Shown piece by piece: positions 44,017 through 54,276 of a stretch of 64,000 nt of DNA. The notes under the pieces are model-generated. The model saw only the letters and a program-made list of their open reading frames with translations. It was not told the DNA's origin and searched no databases. The position numbers were made by a program, and so were the translations under genes. Source of the DNA: Isoetes taiwanensis (taxonomy: Eukaryota > Streptophyta > Lycopodiopsida > Isoetales > Isoetaceae); assembly GCA_021234155.1 (NCBI GenBank), contig JAJEKV010000532.1, forward strand, positions 1 through 64,000. Direction: 5' to 3'. Positions within the stretch are counted from its first letter, which is position 1; every line of letters begins with the position of its first letter.

Positions 44017-46218
44017 TCCTATATTATAATGTTTTAGCGTGTGTCCGTTTTCCATCAAGCCCTAAATCTAATGGTGTAGATTTGATTGCTTAATCGGATG
44101 GTGATGATTTTATTGCAATATCGAAGATTAAGGAAAAGGGAGAATGAAAAAGGAAAAGTGAAGAGAAAAAGGCACGAGGGAAAGGGGAAGAGGGGAAAGG
44201 GGCATAGGAAAAGGGGGAAGAAGGAAATGGTGAGGAAAGGGAAAAGTGGCATGGGAAAAGGGAATAAGAAAGGGAAAACAAAAGGGGGAGGGAGGAATGG
44301 GAAGGGAGAAAGGGCAATGAGGAAAGAGTGGGGAAAGGAGAAAAAGGGAAGGGAAAAGGGGCATTGGAAAAGTGAAAGGGGAAGGAAAAAAGAAATGCGG
44401 AAAGGGAAAAAGGGAAGGGAAAATGGGCTTTTGGAAAAGGGAATGAGGGAGATGGAAAAAAGGCACGGGAAAAAGGGCAAAAGGGAAAGGTTGAGATAAG
44501 GGGAAAAAGGAAGGGAAAAAGAGCATGGAAAAAGTAAAAAAAAAAAAAAAAGGGAGGGAGAACGCTCAAAGGGAAAAGAAGAAGAGGATAGAGAAAGGAG
44601 GAAAATGAGCGCATGGAAAAGGTGGGGAAAAGGGAACGGCATAATGAAAAAGGGAAAGAGAAAAGAAAAAGAAAGGAGGAGAGAAAAGAGAAAAAGTGCA
44701 TAGAAAAAGGGAGGAGGTTAGGGAAAGGAAAAAGAAAAAGGGGGGTGAAAAGATGAAAAGGAAAAGGCAAAGAGACACGAGGAAAAGGGGAAGAGGGGAA
44801 AAGGGAAAAAGGGAAAGAATGAAGTGGTGAGGAAGAAATAAGTGGTATGGGAAAAGGGAAAAAAAAAAAAAAAGGAGGGGAGGAATGGGAAGGAAAAAAA
44901 GGCAATGGGAAAAAGGGAAGAGAAAAGGGTATCGAAAGGAGGAAATTTGAAGCGAAAAAGGGGAAGAGGAAAATGATGTAGAGAAGTGAAGGGAAGAAGG
45001 GCATTCAAAAAGAGAAAGAGAAGGGAATAAAAAGGAATGCAGAAAGGGAAACGGGAAGGGAAAATCAGCACGAGGAAAATGGGGAGGGACGGGAAAAAGG
45101 GCATGGGGAAAAGGGAAAAGGTGAGAAAATGGTAAAAGGGAAGGGAAAAAGAGCATGAAAAAAGCAAAAAGAAAAAAGAAAGAGGGAGGAGCGACGGGCA
45201 CAGGGAAAAGAGAAAGAGGATAAAGGTCGGAGGAAAGGGAACGCCGCATAAGGGAAAAGGAAAGAGAAAATGAAAAGGAAAGGGGGGGAGAAAGTGAAAA
45301 AGACACGGGAAGAGAGGAAAGGATGAAAAGGGAAGAGAAAGAAAAAAAAAAAAAGGGAGGTGGAAAGGAAAAAAAGGAAGGGAAAAAGGACACGAGGAAT
45401 GGGGAAGAGGGAAATGAGAAAAGAGAGGGGGAAAAGGGCATGAAAAAGGGAAGAGAGAAAGGGTGAGAAAAATGAAAAAAATGAAAGGAAAAAAAGCATG
45501 GGACAAGGAGGGAAAAAAAATAAGGGAGAAGGGGCGTGAGGAAAATGGGAAGAGGGTGTGAAAAAGAAGAAAAGGTGCACATGAAAAAGGTGGGAAAAGG
45601 AAGGAAAAAATGGCACGAGGAATGGGGAAGAGGGAAATGAAAAAAGAGAGGAGGAGAAGGGCATGAAAAGAGGAAGAGAGGAAGGGTGAGAAAAAAGGAA
45701 AAATTGAAGGGAAAAAGAGCATGGGACAATGGAAAATAAAAAAGAAAAGGAAAGGAGCAGGGGCACGAGAAAAAAGGGATGAGGGTGCGGGAAAGAAGAA
45801 AAGGGACATGGAAAAAGGTGGGAAAAAGGGCATGGGAAAAGGAAAAGGAAGGGGGGAAGGAAAAGGAAAAAGGGACAGGAAAAAGGGGAAGAGCTGGGAA
45901 AGGATGAAAGGGAAGGAAAAACAAAATCTATCAGAAAAAGGGGAAAGGGAAAAAGGAGAATAGGAAGTGGAAAGGGAAGGGAAGGAAAAAGCGGGATAAA
46001 AAGAAAAGGGGAAAAGCAAAAAAGGAAAAAAAAAAATTGTGTAGGAAAAAAAAAGGAGAAAGAGAAACGATACTCGAGTGCACAAAAACCTCTTATAGCC
46101 CAACAACATTGAGCTTAATAACTATTATTTAAGATTTATGGAAAGGAGTTGAGCTGAACATGTTTCCCTCCAGACAGGTTCCCAACTTATGCCCAGCAAC
46201 GCTGGGCACCATTACTAG
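44017..46218 (+). mobile_element. Helitron 3 of the tandem array (2.2 kb, purine-rich interior)
   Basis: Starts TCCTATATTATAATG directly after Helitron 2. Ends with hairpin GCCCAGCAACGCTGGGC (46,191-46,207) and ACCATTACTAG, followed by T. About 90 bp of unique sequence lie at the 5' end, and the middle (44,129-46,070) is almost only G and A on the plus strand. No Rep/helicase is present, so it is non-autonomous. The right flank is the remainder of the chromovirus LTR. Confidence 0.85.
44129..46070. repeat. About 1.9-kb purine-rich (G/A) minisatellite-like tract
   Basis: Words such as GGGAAAAGGG, GGAAAAAG and GGGCATGGGAAAAGG recur irregularly, broken by ATG or CACGAGG every few tens of bases. 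Long minus-strand frames of Phe, Ser, Pro and Leu arise only because pyrimidine triplets contain no stops. Such tracts can adopt triplex (H-DNA) structures and can slip in replication. Confidence 0.8.
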
Positions 46219-46307
46219 TATATCAGATTCTTTGCCGATCTTGGCATATTTCTTCCGTATTTCTTGCATATTCTTCATGTATTCTCCTTGTTTCGCGTAG
46301 GTTCATG
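46219..46307 (+). repeat. 3' LTR, right part (after the Helitrons)
   Basis: GATCTTGGCATATTTCTTC and the following words up to TTCATGAC (46,234-46,305) match the last 80 bases of the 5' LTR. Bases 46,219-46,233 belong to the segment deleted from the 5' LTR. This position closes the LTR that is broken at 35,657. Confidence 0.75.
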
Positions 46308-47790
46308 ACGAGATTTAGAGAAGAATGCATGGAAGCTTTTCCAGAGCCAAATGAATTCAGTGACTAGTTCCATAAACTTGGGAACTTATTTAAAAAACTT
46401 AGATAAGGCAACGAGAATAATTCAAGAACTTGATTAAAACACCAGAATGGAGCATAGCTAAAATATTATTACTGAAGAATCAATAGCAGCATTATAAAAA
46501 GAAGAGTTTCTAACCTTATATGCCATGTCCTTCCATCCCTGTCACTTTGTTAGATTCAATAAGCATTGAACCAAACCTCCAAAAGCGTTTCAAGTTTCCA
46601 ATTTGCTCTTCGCCTTGGCTCTGTGGAATGGAATCGGCCTGCAGACCAACAAACACATCTATGCCCATGCCAAAACTCAAACTTTTTCACGGCAGCATGC
46701 CGCCTTCTACTGCCATTCTAGCAGAGACTCCATAGCTGGAGAAAAATTAATTGCTTCTTTGCTTCTTTGTGAATGGAAGCAGAAGACGTCGTTCCGATGC
46801 ATTTGTGTGAACAGACCTAATATATGCTGCACCATATAATACAGCCTTGGAACGAAGCAAAATAGAATCTAGCAGTGGCACCAGATAAAGACAGAACTCA
46901 GCAACAACTAAGCATGGAATCAGCATGGAACCAGATAAAGCATGGAACCAGATAAAGCAACAACTAAGCATGGAATCAAAGAAGATTCGGGCCTTTGATC
47001 ATGCATATGCAGAGCTAAGCACAAAGTGAATACAATACAAGTTTTATATTATTGTTGATACAATACATGGAGCATACCTTTATAGGACATGCAGGGCTAA
47101 CTATGACAAGTCCATAATGTTCTCTGACAAGATGTAGTACATGGGCAATTAGCCTATACAATTGATATTGAGCATGAAACATGGCAGGTGGCCTGAAGAC
47201 TGGCAAGAACAAGGTGAGGTCCAAACTATTTGGGATTTCTCTCTAGGACACACTTGATTGTTAGTGAATACTAAAGGGTCTACACCACTCTCTGATATAA
47301 TGCAATAGATGGGTACTTACCCCCACCACGATTATGCACAACAGATGGTGGGGGACCTAAGAACATGCCAAGACATGGTAAGCCCCATTTTACTTGAGAA
47401 TATGATGTGCGATACACAGAGCCATTTCTGAACAGAATTTGCGATAGAATTTGTGCGTAGCACATTTTGAAAAATTGGCATTATGACATGTCGTAGATGA
47501 TACATTTTGCAGGCATTTTTCCTAGACTATCGATATTTTGCATAGAACATAGTGAATGGCCTAAGACCGGATTGGTGACCATACAAAATCGATCTGTAAA
47601 TAACCCCTGGCACATTTAAATTCTTGATTTACCACCATATGCTGTAATTTCAGCCACGCTTATCCATTATGGCCCATGACACATTTGCAAGGAACCTTAA
47701 CGTCCTTGGCCTCTCGATTTAGCCAGTAGGATTAAATCCCAACCGCGTCGATTTCAAGAAGTTATATCCAAAGAACACATGTGGCCCAAT
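46308..47790. other. No recognisable gene
   Basis: AT-rich DNA with short frames only. At 46,900-46,980 the words AGCATGGAATCA and ACCAGATAAAGCA repeat a few times in tandem. The rest shows nothing. Confidence 0.4.
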
Positions 47791-47799
47791 CTGTTATGG

Positions 47800-48680
47800 T
47801 TATAACATAGATGTTATGTCCATAACATCCTCAAGGTTACGTGCTATTTTTCCGGGCTGCACTCGACGTGGTAGATCGCAAAGGCCGCCATAGCCGTGAC
47901 CTCGGCCTCCATAGCCGGACCTCCAAGCCATAGCCGGACCTCTAGGCGGCCTCCGGCGGCTTCGTGTGTTTTTTTTCCCGATTTTAAAGTTCCAATCCGG
48001 TGTGGCGGCTTCTAGCACCGGAGCTATCAGCAAGCAACCACCGTAGCTCCGGATCCGATTCACTTGTGCAAATCGACTCCCACACTGTTTAAATCCGAAT
48101 CCCCGCTTTTAGCCTAATGCACGTTTGCATGATCCCCTACTTTTAGCTCTAATGCACGTTTGATCTGATCCAAATGATCTTGCCTCATTTTCTTGTTCTT
48201 CATCATCCGTGGCATCAGTTGCGGACCCAACAAAGCAAAGCTTATTAATTGGTTTCTTGTAGGCAAATGGATAAGATCTCATGCCGCTCTATTTGCGGTC
48301 GTGGGCAGATTAATGCGAGCGGTGCACGCCATGGAGCGAATAGGTGAGCCGTCTTCCTTCTTGTTTGTGATTGTGGCTTGTCTCGGACAGAGGAGCAAAG
48401 ATGAGTTGGGTGATTTATGTTAGAAGCAAGCAAAGCCATAGCCGAGTTTCAAGCATGGCCATCGGGGAGAACTCAAGATGTTTGGTTTTGTCCGGCATTT
48501 TGCCGCTTTGTGCAGCTCCCTCGCTCTCGCCTCACATCTTCCATGTTCCGTTTTGAAAACAGAGAAAACAGAGACATTTTACAAGACTTACATTTGGTTT
48601 ATTTTTCTTGCTAGGAATGCGCGAGAATTTGCCAAGCTTGGCTATGGCGGCTCGCTAAAAATGCCTCGCCAAGGACGGTT
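47800..48680. other. GC-richer unassigned segment
   Basis: The base composition is higher in G and C than the flanks. At 47,880-47,970 the word CATAGCC(G) with GGACCTCC repeats, giving Gly/Arg-rich peptides on the minus strand by composition. Plus frames 48193-48423 and 48478-48855 are open but match nothing I recognise. It could be a captured gene fragment. Confidence 0.3.
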
Positions 48681-48684
48681 AAAG

Positions 48685-48805
48685 GTCGATAACGCCCTCC
48701 CTCGGAGTTATGGGCCAGGAAAATGGCCCTCGTGGCCATGTGGCCACCTAAAGACTTGGAATTCGTGGGCCACATGGCCACTGGCCCCTGAGAGGCGTTA
48801 TCTAC
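48685..48805. repeat. GC-rich foldback (inverted repeat)
   Basis: The left side, GTCGATAACGCC ... GTGGCCATGTGGCCAC (48,685-48,747), is inverted on the right as GTGGGCCACATGGCCAC ... GGCGTTATCTAC (48,765-48,805). The arms share about 40 bp with an extra internal segment on the left. It resembles the core of a small inverted-repeat transposon. Confidence 0.5.
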
Positions 48806-49394
48806 CCCATGGCCTAAAAGCCCATGTTAAATGCTCTAATGGGTGTAACATTTAGGACACCTGTAAATTAACAATTGTAAATACCATTACATTGTAGGTT
48901 TAGGGTTCGAATGAAATTTTTTTTTACAGAGAGACTGTTGCGGCCGCCCATCCTAGGGCTGGGCTCGGCGATCTCCTAATGGAGAAAATAATGGAGGAAC
49001 ATCACTCGGAATGATTACCACACCAAATCCAGTGAAGTACAGGAATATTTCAATGCATCATGCCATGATATGGAATGCAGCAAAATCAGACGCTCAATGA
49101 GAGTAAGCTTTCTCTTAGCCGGTTTGCTAACAAATACTGCTGTAGAATGACAGTTTATGGGGTAAGTTTTAGCACATAACTAGTTTAGTTAGCAATGGCA
49201 TCCACGATCGCAAGATGGAGCCATTCTTGGCGGTTTTGCTCTTGTATAATAGCCGTGGCATTGCAAAGGCATTTGCATTTCTTCGTGGGCACTGTGGGCG
49301 CCTTTGCCCTCCGCACGTGAGTGGAAGAACAAGCTTACAAGCGGGGATTTGTTGAACCCTCGATAAAGGGTGCTGGTCTGGATTTGCACGCCTT

Positions 49395-49671
49395 TGTGTA
49401 AGAAGGCAAACGCAAAACCCTTGCCCAACCTAGCAAGGGGTTCCCGGTAGATATTGTGGAGAAATACAAGCTTTTCGCGAAACTCCTAAAGAAAAGCACA
49501 AGGAGATATCAGCAAATATATCTCACAAAGAGATGGATGCAATAAAAGGAACCGAAACTAGCATTAGCAACGTGGGTGACTCAATAGGCGGCCCGCAAGC
49601 TGAGGATTCAAATGATGAAGACTTGGATGACGAAATACAACTTAATCAGGTTTTCTTGAATTGTTTTCAAT
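49395..49671 (+). pseudogene. Possible exon, unknown
   Basis: Two adjoining plus frames read TLAQPSKGFPVDIVEKYKLF and then, after one shift near 49,500, KEMDAIKGTETSISNVGDSI and an acidic stretch EDSNDEDLDDEIQLNQ. The latter ends at CAG|GT, a good splice donor. This looks like an exon end of a nuclear protein-like sequence. The family is not recognised. Confidence 0.25.
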
Positions 49672-49679
49672 AACATCTC

Positions 49680-51050
49680 TAATATTATCGACATGGGATA
49701 AAACCTAGGCTCTCACAGGGCGATGTATGAGCATATTCTGATTCTCGAAGCTTACTGTCGCCCCTTTCCTCTTTACCATGTTTCATGCTAATGTTGGACT
49801 GGTTGGCTCGCGAGGGTAACCAGTTTTGCACCTCCAATTTTCGCCTTATTTTGGATGTTTTGGATGCTTTGGATACAAAAGAAATTGGAGAACTGCGTTA
49901 TACTCAAAGTCTGCTCAAGATTTCAGAAATATAATTAGCTTTTTCTTGTTAATGTTTTCAACAAAGGTAACAGCACCTTCCTTTTGCTTTTGAGAGCTGA
50001 GTTCATAAAGAATTGGTTCCAAAAAGCTTTTTACACTGTATGCAAGAGGATTGCAGTAAGTAAAGTCTCTAGTTAATTGTAATATTTCCTTATGCTGCAT
50101 TCTACATGCACTTTAATAGTATGGCAGATGCCTCTTGGCACATAATGCAGTCCATCTTTTTCAATTGACACACGTTTAATGGAAGTTTTATCATCTTTCT
50201 CATTTTAAGGTCCTTATAATCATGTTTGGTTATCGTCTTTGAAGGGCTTACATTACTCTGAGTTAGCACATGCAACCTCTAAAATATTATGTTCTAAATC
50301 TGCACTGTTTTTTCATTGCAAGTTAAAGTTAAATTGAAAACAAAATTGGCTACCCTTTCTATGCATGTTTTAATCTGCGTGCTCAATGGAGCAGGCATAA
50401 TTTCCTTTATTGAAATCGGTGTGAATTTCCTTCATATCTGAGCTATTAGGAGTACATAAAGCTGTTTATCTATTTAGGCTTCCACAGGTCTCTATTGCTA
50501 ATAGTGTATTACATCTTGATCGCACTATTGCTTCACATTAAAGCATTTTAAGCCAGTAAGGCATTTTTAAGCATTTATATATGAATGTTAACCGTAGAAA
50601 TTTACACGCAGGTTTTAGAATCACATGACCCATGTTTTAGAATCACATGACCCATATTTTAGAATCACATGATTTACTTAACAAATGGGAATCTGGACAT
50701 AATACCATTTGTCCATGAGGACATTAGGAAATTCAAGATTTGCCTTGAAAAAAAAAAAGCTTGTTTCGGTCTTATGTGGTCATTATATGTTTGAAAAAAT
50801 ATCTTGTATATGTTGGGAAAGAACACGTTGCTTATTTAACATGTATTATGATTTAATAGCGAAAATTATTTTCTTCGGTCTCTGAATATCTCCAAGGTTC
50901 CCCAGTAGAAAGACCGGGGACCGATAAGTTCTGGAACTTGGGTTGCGGAATGTCAAAGCTTTGTGTTCAAGGCTTTGGCAAAGTATATACAAGAAATTTA
51001 GCACGTCTTTATTGCATGTTCCTACATTGCAAGTTCGCTTTTAGCATATT
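49680..51050. other. AT-rich DNA, no gene
   Basis: No usable frame. The phrase TTTTAGAATCACATGACCCAT recurs three times in tandem around 50,610-50,670. Nothing else is visible. Confidence 0.4.
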
Positions 51051-51079
51051 CTTACGATGCAAGGCCATGGCTGTACTCT

Positions 51080-52020
51080 AGCATTCATGAAGATTCCCTT
51101 AGATTCTCTTAGAATTTTCTATTTTGATTGAGGTGCTTACCCATGAGCATTTAGAACCTTCCAAAATAATCTATTTTGGATCTGTGGTAACATTTCTAAA
51201 ACACTTTCTATTTATTATGAAGATTCCATTAGATTCAACTACTGATTTCCCTAGTTGCATGTTCCAACAAAGCAAGTTCCAATTTTAGCATTCCTTTATA
51301 TTCTTCAACATTTTATGTACTATATTTAGCATTTATGAAGATACCCTTAGATTCTCTTAGAATTGTCTATTTTGATTGAGGTGCTTACCCATGAGCATTT
51401 AGAACCTTCCAAAATAATCTATCTTGGATGTGTATGCATTTCTAAAACACTTTCTATTTTTAGACCGAGGCTTACCCCGAGCATCTAGAACATTTTTTAT
51501 TTTCAAGATTTATATTGTATACCTTTATTATGAAACATTTTAGAACATTCTATTGTTGGCTCTTTGCAAAATCTTAAAAAACTCTAAGATTTCATCGAGA
51601 TTTTTTAGATTCCCTTAGATATTATGAAGATTCCCTTTAGATTCAACTAGATTTTAAGAGATTCCTTTAGACTTGTAAATGTCTTCCTAGATTCTCTTAT
51701 AATTTATGAGATTTCCTTATATTCCCTTTAATTCTTCTGGATCTAGAACATTCTGAAACTTTCAAAACATTCTAGAACTTTCTGGAAGTATTTCCCTATT
51801 TTCTTACATTCCCGAAGATTCCCTTACATTCTAGAACTTATTAGAACAATTTGGGACTTTTTGGAAGGATTCTCTTAGATCTCCCCTGGATTCTCTTATG
51901 TTCTAAAATATTTTAGAATTCTAGAACTTTCTAGAACATTCTAGAAGATTTTAGAACTTTCTAGAGCCTACTGAACTTTCTAGGACTTTCTTGAACTATC
52001 TAGAATGTTATATTCTATTT
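51080..52020. repeat. Degenerate TAGATTC / TTCTAGAA repeat field
   Basis: Dozens of copies of TTAGATTC, CTTAGATTCTCTTAGA and TTCTAGAA-like words occur. A near-duplicate block of about 130 bp (GATTCTCTTAGAAT..TTGATTGAGGTGCTTACCC) lies at 51,104 and 51,351. At 51,900-51,970 inverted GAA/TTC units in 5-bp phase resemble heat shock elements, but this is likely a by-product of the repeat word. A second field of the same kind lies at 52,570-52,970. Confidence 0.6.
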
Positions 52021-52075
52021 TATCTTAATTAAAACATTCCCTTTAAGTTTTGAAACATAAATTATTCATAGAATT

Positions 52076-52150
52076 AATGCCTGGTCTAGTAGTTAGAATG
52101 GGGGGTTGGGGGGTTAATGACCAGGGTTCGAATCCCCCCAATAACATAAA
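52076..52150 (+). repeat. tRNA-derived SINE-like head, copy 1
   Basis: An A-box-like TGGTCTAGTAG (52,082-52,092) and a perfect B box GGTTCGAATCC (52,125-52,135) lie 33 bp apart as in tRNA genes. There is no anticodon stem; a G-rich string fills that place. So it is a SINE-type promoter and not a tRNA gene. The tail AACATAAAAAATTTTAAAAGCC follows, as in copy 2. Confidence 0.6.
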
Positions 52151-52209
52151 AAATTTTAAAAGCCTTTCCTTAAGATTTGTTGAAAATACCAAGGCAGAGA
52201 GCATGCAAT

Positions 52210-52460
52210 ATGAGTAGTAGGATCTTGGACCAAGGATTATGATCAATCTGATTGTGTGGGATGATGTAGGATATATCTAAAACAACGCGTGAGCCGTAGG
52301 ATCTCGGACCGGTCGGGGATCAGATCAACCTGGACCGTAGGATCGCTTACATATAATTGGTCACAAACTCCCAAGCCATCTGAGTCGTAGGATATGACCC
52401 AATGTTAACGTGGAGCCGCCGGATCTCGGATCAACGGCCGGATTCGGGGAGGACAAACAT
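52210..52460. repeat. GTAGGATC(TCGGACC) repeat cluster
   Basis: Words CCGTAGGATCTCGGACC, GGACCGTAGGATCGC and GAGCCGCCGGATCTCGGA recur every 30-70 bp. The same cluster follows the second SINE-like head (53,140-53,400) and is repeated again at 53,660-53,960. Confidence 0.6.
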
Positions 52461-52569
52461 AAGAACATATATATGTTATGATATGATATACAAGAAATTT
52501 AATCGTCCCTACTTGCATGTCCGAGTTTTAGCATGTTCCTATGCTGCAAGTTCTTGTCATGCCCTACAT

Positions 52570-53000
52570 TCTAAAAGAATCTCTTGAGAATACTCTAAAT
52601 TCACAGATTCTCTAAGATTCTATCAAGGTTCTCTTGGAGGTTTCGTGGAGATTCCTCTAAATTTTATAAGATTCGCTCTAGATTCTATTAGATTTCCATA
52701 GATTCTCCAAGATTCTATGAAGATTCCCCTAGATCCCCTTATATTCCCTTAGATCCCTTTAGACTTTATGAGATTGCCCTAGGTTCCCTTACATTATATG
52801 AGATTCAAAGAGATTCTATAAAGATTCCCTTAGATACTCTAAGATTTCATCAACATTTGTTTAGATTCCCTTAGATTTTATGAAGATTTCCCTAGATTCT
52901 CTTATGTTCTAGAACTATCTAAGATTCTAGAACTTTCTAGAGTCTTCGAACATTCTAGAACTTTCTTGAACTATATTTTATCTTAATGGAAATATTACCC
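52570..53000. repeat. Second TAGATTC repeat field
   Basis: The same words as at 51,080-52,020, in front of the second SINE-like head. The order field + head + GTAGGATC cluster is therefore present twice, meaning the composite of about 1 kb was duplicated. Confidence 0.55.
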
Positions 53001-53032
53001 TTAAGTATATTTGAAACATAAATTATTCATGC

Positions 53033-53110
53033 AATTAATGCTTGGTTTCGTGGTTAGAATGGGGGGCTGGGGGGTTAATGGCGTGGTTGAATCCCCTACA
53101 CAACATAAAA
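53033..53110 (+). repeat. tRNA-derived SINE-like head, copy 2
   Basis: TGGTTTCGTGG (53,043-53,053) and GGTTGAATCCCC (about 53,085-53,096, missing one base of the B box) match copy 1 in position. The flanks ATTATTCATGCAATTAATGC before and AACATAAAAATTTTAAAAGCC after are also shared. Confidence 0.55.
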
Positions 53111-54200
53111 ATTTTAAAAGCCTTTTCCTAAGGGATGAGCATTCAACTTGGGCCGTAAGATCTTGGACCTGATCAAGGGTCGAGATCTTACCACGTGACA
53201 ATAATTAAAGCAACATGAGCCATAGGATCTATTACATATAATTCCCAAAGCCATGTGCACCGTAGGATGTGTCCCAAAGCAATGTGAGTAGAGGATCTCG
53301 GACCGAACGCATCGGGATCGGATCAACTGGACCGTAGGATCGCGTCTATATGAATTATATATAAACTCCCGGGCCATCCGGGGCCGCCGTGACAAAACAT
53401 AAGAAACATAGAGAGTAGATAGATATTAGAGTTTGCACACCGGTGATCCTAAAACCCACCACTCGAGAAAACTAATTTGCATCTAACCACATTAGGATCC
53501 TAAACATTCCCATATGTAAATGGATATAAGTTGCAATCAGTCGAAGGATAAACTCATGGTTAGCAGCAGATACTATGAAAACACATAAAAAGGGAAAAAG
53601 GAAGAAAAAGGGATTTGAATAAAAATTTTAAAAGCCTTTTCCTAAGGGATGAGCATTCAACTTGGGCCGTAAGATCTTGGACCTGATCAAGGGTCGAGAT
53701 CTTACCACGTGACAATAATTAAAGCAACATGAGCCATAGGATCTATTACATATAATTCCCAAAGCCATGTGCACCGTAGGATGTGAATGTGAGCCGTAGG
53801 ATCTCGGACCGACGATCAGGATCAGATCAACCTGGATTGTAGGATCGCGTCTATACGATAATTATATATAAACTCCCAGCCATCCAGGGCCGTGGGATAC
53901 GCCCCAAAGCCACGTGAGCCGCCGGATCTCGATGGACGGCCGGATAAAGCGCGACAAACATAAGAACATATAGAGAGTAGATAGATATTAGAGTTTGCAC
54001 ACCGGTGATCCTAAAACCCACCACTCCGAGAAAACTAATTTGCATCTAACCACATTAGGATCCTAAACATTCCCATATGTAAATGGATATAAGTTGCAAT
54101 CAATCCGAGAAGGATAAACTCATGGTTAGCAAGCAGATACTATGAAAACACATAAAAGGGAAAAAGGAAGAAAAAAAAGGGATTTGAATAAAAATTATTC
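53105..54200. repeat. Tandem duplication of about 515-560 bp
   Basis: CCTAAGGGATGAGCATTCAAC starts both units at 53,127 and 53,641. Both units run through the GTAGGATC cluster and end with ...GAGTAGATAGATATTAGAG, TTTGCACACCGGTGATCC and a GGGAAAAAGGAAG tail. The units differ by small indels in the GC-rich part. Confidence 0.75.
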
Positions 54201-54276
54201 CAATCATTCAAAGATGTGCTCAAGACAACCCCAGTTCATTCAAACATATGTTACTCCTTCATGAATTTATAACATA

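Larger units (their letters stand above)
30271..46307 (+). mobile_element. Ty3/Gypsy chromovirus, interrupted in its 3' LTR by Helitrons
   Basis: The 5' LTR, a gag remnant, protease end, RT, truncated RNase H, integrase, chromodomain, a polypurine tract (35,245-35,258) and the 3' LTR are in standard order. The internal part spans 30,687-35,258. The 3' LTR is cut at 35,657 by three head-to-tail Helitrons and resumes at 46,219. Without the insert the element is about 5.5 kb. The integrase and the phrase KLDYRCLGPYRITAQI resemble chromoviruses of the fungal/moss Tcn1-like type more than common seed-plant clades. That placement needs a tree. Confidence 0.85.

Noticed and set aside
44055-46109. 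Very long minus-strand frames (up to 463 codons) rich in Phe, Ser, Pro and Leu
   Set aside because: They run through the purine/pyrimidine tract of a Helitron. Pyrimidine-only triplets contain no stop codons, so open frames arise in several phases at once. No domain or start context supports a protein.
47800-48063. Gly/Arg-rich RNA-binding protein on the minus strand
   Set aside because: The Gly/Arg run comes from a short repeated word (CATAGCC, GGACCTCC) and there is no RRM or other domain.
51900-51975. Clustered heat shock elements
   Set aside because: GAA/TTC phasing follows from the repeated word TTCTAGAA in a degenerate repeat field, with no promoter or gene nearby.
52077-52141. Functional tRNA gene
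   Set aside because: A and B boxes are present, but no anticodon stem or acceptor pairing can be formed and the sequence is repeated at 53,035. It is a SINE-type head.
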